In this document: positions 6,214 through 10,159 of the stretch, one piece after another
Layout of the letters: every line of letters starts with the position of its first letter
Numbering within the stretch: the first letter of the stretch is position 1
Source of the DNA: Oxalobacteraceae bacterium
Lineage (GTDB): Bacteria; Pseudomonadota; Gammaproteobacteria; Burkholderiales; Burkholderiaceae_D
DNA: 10,159 nucleotides
Direction of reading: 5' to 3'
Assembly (NCBI GenBank): GCA_947446335.1
Contig: CANFGA010000068.1
Span: forward strand, 1 to 10,159
Position numbers and translations under genes: made by a program
Notes under the pieces: generated by a model
Database searches by the model: none
What the model was told of the DNA's origin: nothing
The model's input: only the letters and a program-made list of their open reading frames with translations

Positions 6214-7667
6214 CACCATTGCTGGAGCGCTCGCTGGCCAGACCAGGCAAGCCGCTGGGCAGCTTGCGCAACCAGTTGCTGCGCTGGCTGCTCATTCCCT
6301 TGATGGTGCTGGTGGCGCTGGACGCGGTCTCGGTCTACAGCAATGCGCAAGGGGCCGCCGACATCGCCTACGACCGGGCGCTGCTGGCATCGACCCGGGC
6401 GCTGGCCGAGCGCGTTTCGGTCGTGAAGGGCAAGGTGGTAGCCGACGTGCCCTACGTCGCGCTCGACAGTTTCGAAACCGACACGCTGGGCCGCATTTAC
6501 TACAAGGTGACCGGCATCAACGGCGAACTGGTGTCCGGCTATGCCGATCTGCCTGCGGTGCCGGCCAATGTGCCGCGCTCGCAAGCGTATCCGGCGCTGG
6601 TGCGCTTTTACCATGCGCAGTACAACGGCGAAGCGATCCGCATCGCCGCGCTGCTGCAACCGGTGTACGACGACTCGATGCGCGGCATCGCCTTGATTCA
6701 AGTCGGAGAAACGCTCGATGCGCGGCGCATCTTGTCGAACCAGATCCTGTTCGACACGCTGCTGTGGCAAGCCGGCATGCTGCTGGCGGTGGCCACGCTG
6801 GTCTGGTTTGCGGTGCGCCTGGTGCTGCGCCCGGTGCTGCGGCTCAAGGTCGACATCGAGATGCGCGCGCTGTCGGATCTGTCGGACGTCGATCCCAGTC
6901 TGGTGCACAAGGAGATGCGCCCGCTGGTGATGGCGATGAACGGTTCGATGGGGCGCTTGCAAAACCTGATCGCCAGCCAGCGCCGCTTCATCGGCGACGC
7001 CTCGCATCAATTGCGCACGCCGTTGACGGTGCTGAAGATGCAAACTGAACTGGCACTGCGCGCCTGCGACCATGACCACAGCGAGGCGGCGCAACTGAAG
7101 GCGATCGTGCAAGCGATGTCGGCCACCGTGGACTCGGCGGCACACCTGGCCAATCGTCTCTTGATGATGGCGCGCATCGGGCACGGCGGTGAAGGACTGG
7201 AGATGACGACACTCTCGCTGCGCGAGATCGTGCACCAGGTGGCGCTGGAAATGGCGCTGCCGGCGGTCAACAAGAACATCGACCTGGCGCTGGAAGCCCA
7301 ATTGGAGACGATGGTCTGGGGCCAGGCGCTGCTGCTGCATGAACTGGTGACCAATCTGGTCGACAATGCACTGCGCTACACGCCCTTTGGCGGGACCGTG
7401 ATCTTGCGCGTCACGCCGCCATCAGCCATCCGTGGAGCACTGCTGCAGGTGGAAGACAGCGGCAGCGGCATTGCTGAACAAGAACGCGAGCGCGTCTTCG
7501 CGCCCTTTTACCGCGCAGCGAGCACGCTAGAGCGCAACCCCGGCGGCACCGGCCTCGGACTGGCGATCGTGCGCGACATCGCCACCTTGCACGGCGCCAG
7601 CATCGCGTTGTCGGACAGCGCCAGCGGCGGCTTGACAGTCACCCTGGCGTTTGCGCAGCAAGGCTGA
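6210..7667 (+). CDS. tctE: Sensor histidine kinase, TctE-like (2CSK_N, HisKA, HATPase_c)
   Basis: Inner-membrane sensor kinase of 485 residues. A first membrane helix (about 24-44) is followed by a periplasmic domain of about 140 residues (about 45-183) that fits the 2CSK_N domain of TctE-type kinases. A second helix lies at about 184-206, then a short linker, the dimerisation/phosphotransfer domain with H266 (FIGDASHQLRTPL), and an ATPase domain with N-box N382 (TNLVDNALRYTP), G1 box D416 (DSGSGI) and G2 box GGTGLGLAIV. All catalytic boxes look intact. It would phosphorylate D51 of the regulator whose gene overlaps it by four bases. Known TctE-type kinases respond to tricarboxylates, in Bordetella with help from a Bug protein; the same role here for the nearby Bug protein is inferred. 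The stop lies 9 bp from the convergent YdcH-like gene. Confidence 0.93.
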   Translation: MTPLLERSLARPGKPLGSLRNQLLRWLLIPLMVLVALDAVSVYSNAQGAADIAYDRALLASTRALAERVSVVKGKVVADVPYVALDSFETDTLGRIYYKVTGINGELVSGYADLPAVPANVPRSQAYPALVRFYHAQYNGEAIRIAALLQPVYDDSMRGIALIQVGETLDARRILSNQILFDTLLWQAGMLLAVATLVWFAVRLVLRPVLRLKVDIEMRALSDLSDVDPSLVHKEMRPLVMAMNGSMGRLQNLIASQRRFIGDASHQLRTPLTVLKMQTELALRACDHDHSEAAQLKAIVQAMSATVDSAAHLANRLLMMARIGHGGEGLEMTTLSLREIVHQVALEMALPAVNKNIDLALEAQLETMVWGQALLLHELVTNLVDNALRYTPFGGTVILRVTPPSAIRGALLQVEDSGSGIAEQERERVFAPFYRAASTLERNPGGTGLGLAIVRDIATLHGASIALSDSASGGLTVTLAFAQQG

Positions 7668-7691
7668 TTCAAGGCGTCAGGCGGCAGCCTT
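7660..7691. terminator. Possible bidirectional terminator between convergent genes
   Basis: AAGGCTG (7660-7666) and CAGCCTT (7685-7691) form a perfect 7 bp inverted repeat around the 9 bp gap between the convergent stops of the kinase and the YdcH-like gene. The loop is 18 bases and no T tract follows on either strand, so this would be a weak terminator at best. It overlaps both coding ends and may be chance. Confidence 0.25.
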
Positions 7692-7919
7692 CAGCAATTC
7701 ATACAATTCATCCTTGAGCATCACGCGTTCTTTTTTCAAATCTTCGAGTTCGGCATCGCCGAGATTGTCCTGGCCATTCTCGGCACGGTTGACCGCTTTG
7801 TCAGCCTCGCTGTAGGCATCGAACAATTTGGCAAAATGTTGATCGCTCAACTTCAAGGCATGAATTTGTTCTTTAAACTCTGGAAATTCGATGGACAAAG
7901 GATGATGTTCTACTTGCAT
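7677..7919 (-). CDS. YdcH/DUF465-family small protein
   Basis: Small cytoplasmic protein of 80 residues, highly charged and predicted to be a helical hairpin. The family pattern is visible: HALKLSDQHFAKLFDAYSEADKAVNRAE (about 20-47) and a second helix, LEDLKKERVMLKDELYELLK (about 58-77). The length matches DUF465 (YdcH) proteins, which are widespread in Proteobacteria and have no firmly established function. Start ATG 7919 is supported by AGGAG five bases upstream. It is convergent with the sensor-kinase gene (9 bp gap) and divergent from the hybrid kinase gene (200 bp apart), so it is probably a single-gene transcript unrelated to the transport cluster. Confidence 0.88.
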   Translation of the reverse strand: MQVEHHPLSIEFPEFKEQIHALKLSDQHFAKLFDAYSEADKAVNRAENGQDNLGDAELEDLKKERVMLKDELYELLKAAA

Positions 7920-8055
7920 GCTGGCTCCTGGTTTGCGTTAAAAGTGCTTATTGAGCAAGCATGCTAATCTGAATATTGCATAAAAGGAAGGGGCAACATC
8001 AATCGAACGCACGGCAAGGCCCGCTTCAATCGGAAGAGATGTCTTCGAATAAATA
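7920..8055. other. Upstream part of the divergent spacer between the YdcH-like and hybrid-kinase genes
   Basis: This stretch holds the YdcH-like gene's ribosome site (AGGAG on the minus strand, near 7925-7929) and a perfect 8 bp palindrome AGCATGCT at 7958-7965. No convincing -35/-10 pair for the minus-strand gene and no small ORF or RNA gene was recognised. Confidence 0.5.
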
Positions 8056-8085
8056 TTGACACAATGGCAGCCCGATCTGGATAAT
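8056..8085 (+). promoter_or_regulatory. Sigma-70-like promoter for the hybrid kinase gene
   Basis: A perfect -35 TTGACA (8056-8061) is followed after 18 bp by GATAAT (8080-8085), five of six matches to the -10 consensus. Transcription would start near 8092, giving a leader of about 28 nt. A second perfect TATAAT lies at 8092-8097 but has no matching -35. No clear Shine-Dalgarno precedes the ATG at 8120. Confidence 0.52.
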
Positions 8086-8119
8086 TGCCAATATAATTAC
8101 AATTCCAAGCAACGGCACA

Positions 8120-9181
8120 ATGACCGATTCGACTGCCACCATCCTCATCATCGATGATGAAACCCACAATCGCAAGCTGTTCGAAGTATTGCTGCGCTAC
8201 AAGGGCTATGCAACGCTGAGCGCGGCCAATGGCGAACAGGCGCTGACGACGATAGCGCAATGCGTACCCGATCTGATCTTGCTCGATATCATGATGCCGG
8301 GGATGGACGGTTACCAGCTCGCCGGCATCCTGAAGGCCAATCCGGTGACCTCGAGCATTCCGATCATCATGGTCACGGCGCAGATCGACCGCAACATCCG
8401 CCTGGCCGGCCTCGATGCCGGGGTCGAGGAATTTTTGACCAAGCCGGTGGATCAGGCCGAATTATGGCTGCGGGTGCGCAATTTGTTGCGCTTGAAGAAT
8501 GCGCTGCGACAATCGAAGGAAAGCTTGCAGCAATTGCTGGCGCATCAGGAAAAAATCAAGGAAGAAGAACGCAAGCGCATCGCGCGCGAAATTCACGATG
8601 ACCTGGGGCAAAACCTGCTGGCCTTGCGAATCGACATTTCCATGCTGCATGCACGCACCGCGCATGGCCATCGCTTGCTGCACCAAGGCGTGGGCGTGGC
8701 GCTCGACAATATCGATGCCACGATCAAATCGGTGCGCGCCATCATCAACGATCTGCGCCCGTTTGAACTGGAACTGGGCTTGCAGGCGGCAGTGGCATGG
8801 CAATTGAAAAAATTTGAACGCGTGAGCGGCATTGCATGCCAGTTCGACATCGATGCAGCGCCGGCCAGCAACGCGCAACTGAGCGACCTGCAGACGCTGA
8901 CCATTTTCAGGATATTGCAAGAATCGTTGAGCAATATCGCGCGCCACTCCTGCGCCACTTGCGTCGATGTCAAGCTGAAATGGAATGCGCGTGGCCTGGC
9001 CATGCACGTGAGCGATGACGGCATCGGCATGCATGCCGATGCCATGCCAAAAACGAACTCGTTCGGCATCGTCGGCATCAAGGAGCGCGTCAGTTCGCTC
9101 GGAGGCGAACTCGTCATCGATGGCAGCAGCGGCCATGGCACGCTGCTGTCGGTCTTCATTCCGATCGACGACGTGCGCTAG
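8120..9181 (+). CDS. Hybrid protein: N-terminal receiver fused to a NarL/DesK-class histidine kinase (REC-HisKA_3-HATPase_c)
   Basis: Predicted soluble signalling protein of 353 residues without membrane helices. Residues 1-122 are a receiver with acidic pair D12-D13, phospho-acceptor D56 (LILLDIMMPGMDG), T86 and K108 (FLTKPVD). Residues about 125-157 look like a coiled-coil linker rich in Glu, Lys and Gln. The HisKA_3 phosphotransfer helix follows, with H159 in EEERKRIAREIHDDLGQ, and then an ATPase domain with N272 (ILQESLSNIARHS), D299-D300 (DDGIGM) and GIVGIKERVSSLGGEL. All catalytic marks look intact. HisKA_3 kinases normally phosphorylate NarL/FixJ-type regulators, but none is in the window, so the partner is elsewhere. 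The receiver could accept phosphate from another kinase and switch this one on or off. It is convergent with the homoserine dehydrogenase gene, 7 bp apart. Confidence 0.93.
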   Translation: MTDSTATILIIDDETHNRKLFEVLLRYKGYATLSAANGEQALTTIAQCVPDLILLDIMMPGMDGYQLAGILKANPVTSSIPIIMVTAQIDRNIRLAGLDAGVEEFLTKPVDQAELWLRVRNLLRLKNALRQSKESLQQLLAHQEKIKEEERKRIAREIHDDLGQNLLALRIDISMLHARTAHGHRLLHQGVGVALDNIDATIKSVRAIINDLRPFELELGLQAAVAWQLKKFERVSGIACQFDIDAAPASNAQLSDLQTLTIFRILQESLSNIARHSCATCVDVKLKWNARGLAMHVSDDGIGMHADAMPKTNSFGIVGIKERVSSLGGELVIDGSSGHGTLLSVFIPIDDVR

Positions 9182-9188
9182 CTTGAGC

Positions 9189-10159
9189 TCAGTTCAGGTT
9201 TTCCAGACGGATCTTGGTCACGCTGCCGACAACGGTCGAGAGCGCTTCCATTTTCACGATCGCCGCTTCGATGTTCTTTTCCTGGGTCTGGTGCGTCAGC
9301 ATGATGATATCGGTGTGGGTCTCGCCCTCGGCCGGTTCCTTTTGCAGCATCGCATCGATCGAGATCGTGGCCTCGGCCAGGATGGCGGTCAGATCGGCCA
9401 GCACGCCCGGCTGATCCGCCACGTGCATGCGCAAGTAATAGCTGGTGCGAATTTCCGACATCGGCAAGATCGCGATATCGGCCATCGCGTCGGGCTGGAA
9501 CGCCAGATGCGGCACGCGGTGCTGCGGATCGGCCGTGGCCAGGCGGGTGATGTCGACCAGGTCGGCGATCACGGCCGAGGCAGTCGGTTCGGCGCCGGCG
9601 CCCTTGCCGTAATACAGCGTGGAGCCGACTGCATCGCCTTGCACCAGCACCGCGTTCATCGCCCCTTCGACGTTGGCAATCAAGAGCGTGCTCGGGATCA
9701 AGGTCGGATGCACGCGCAATTCGATGCCTTCGACGCCATCGAGCTGGACGCGCTTGGTGATGCCGAGCAGCTTGATACGGTAACCGAGTTGCTCGGCGTA
9801 GCGGATGTCGATCGCTTGCAAATGGGAAATGCCTTCGATGTGCGCTTTCGCGAACTGGACTGGAATGCCGAACGCGATCGCCGCCATCAGCGTCACTTTC
9901 TGGGCTGCATCGACGCCTTCGACGTCAAACGTCGGATCCGATTCGGCGTAACCGAGTTGCTGGGCTTCCTTCAGCGCACTGCCGAAATCGAGGCCGCGCT
10001 CGCGCATCTCGGACAAGATGAAGTTGGTGGTGCCGTTGATGATGCCGGCGATCCATTCGATCCGGTTCGCGCTCAAGCCTTCGCGCAGCGCCTTGATGAT
10101 CGGAATGCCGCCGGCCACCGCCGCCTCGAAACCGACCATCACGCCCTTTTCCTTGGCCA
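9189..10159 (-). CDS. hom: Homoserine dehydrogenase, C-terminal part (N-terminus beyond right edge)
   Basis: NADP-dependent reduction of aspartate semialdehyde to homoserine, the branch point to threonine and methionine. The reading frame is open to the right edge (first residues AKEKGVMVGFEAAVAGGIPIIK), so the N-terminal Rossmann domain is outside; 322 of roughly 430-440 residues are present. The catalytic domain is clear: GIINGTTNFILSEM, then GYAESDPTFDVEGVDAAQK, which ends in the Lys of the conserved D..K active-site pattern. The last 80 or so residues form an ACT domain (YYLRMHVADQPGVLADLTAI), the usual threonine-feedback module of the long bacterial form. The stop is followed after 7 bp by the convergent hybrid-kinase gene, so threonine synthase, which often follows hom in Burkholderiales, is not next to it here. 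Confidence 0.95.
   Translation of the reverse strand, partial: AKEKGVMVGFEAAVAGGIPIIKALREGLSANRIEWIAGIINGTTNFILSEMRERGLDFGSALKEAQQLGYAESDPTFDVEGVDAAQKVTLMAAIAFGIPVQFAKAHIEGISHLQAIDIRYAEQLGYRIKLLGITKRVQLDGVEGIELRVHPTLIPSTLLIANVEGAMNAVLVQGDAVGSTLYYGKGAGAEPTASAVIADLVDITRLATADPQHRVPHLAFQPDAMADIAILPMSEIRTSYYLRMHVADQPGVLADLTAILAEATISIDAMLQKEPAEGETHTDIIMLTHQTQEKNIEAAIVKMEALSTVVGSVTKIRLENLN

Overview
The window looks like a chromosomal segment of a Gram-negative betaproteobacterium, most likely Burkholderiales and probably Oxalobacteraceae. This is inferred from the GC-rich coding bias, a general-porin gene, a Bug/TctC-type receptor, a TctDE-type two-component system and the style of the homoserine dehydrogenase. 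No rRNA, tRNA, insertion sequence, CRISPR array or prophage signal was seen.

Positions 1-5267 (minus strand) hold what looks like one five-gene solute-uptake operon. In transcription order it runs: outer-membrane porin, orphan Bug/TctC-type periplasmic receptor, Fe(3+)-type ABC substrate-binding protein, fused double-domain ABC permease, and the first 15 codons of an ABC ATPase that leaves the left edge. The spacers are 9, 35, 142 and 96 bp. The 142 bp spacer carries several perfect inverted repeats. The 96 bp spacer carries a 12/13 bp tandem repeat that begins inside the permease stop region.

Positions 5268-5511 are a divergent regulatory region. It contains a direct repeat with 11 bp period (a candidate OmpR-family box), two short inverted repeats and several -10-like hexamers. 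Positions 5512-7667 (plus strand) encode a TctD/TctE-type response regulator and sensor kinase that overlap by ATGA. The simplest model is that TctDE senses a carboxylate-like or phosphorylated solute, perhaps through the Bug protein, and switches on the porin/ABC operon. The ABC transporter appears to stand where TctAB, the usual membrane partner of a TctC protein, would be expected.

Positions 7677-10159 are a different neighbourhood: a small YdcH/DUF465 protein (minus); an orphan REC-HisKA_3-HATPase hybrid kinase (plus) behind a good sigma-70-like promoter; and the C-terminal three quarters of homoserine dehydrogenase (minus, entering from the right edge) with its ACT domain. No intergenic stretch exceeds 300 bp.
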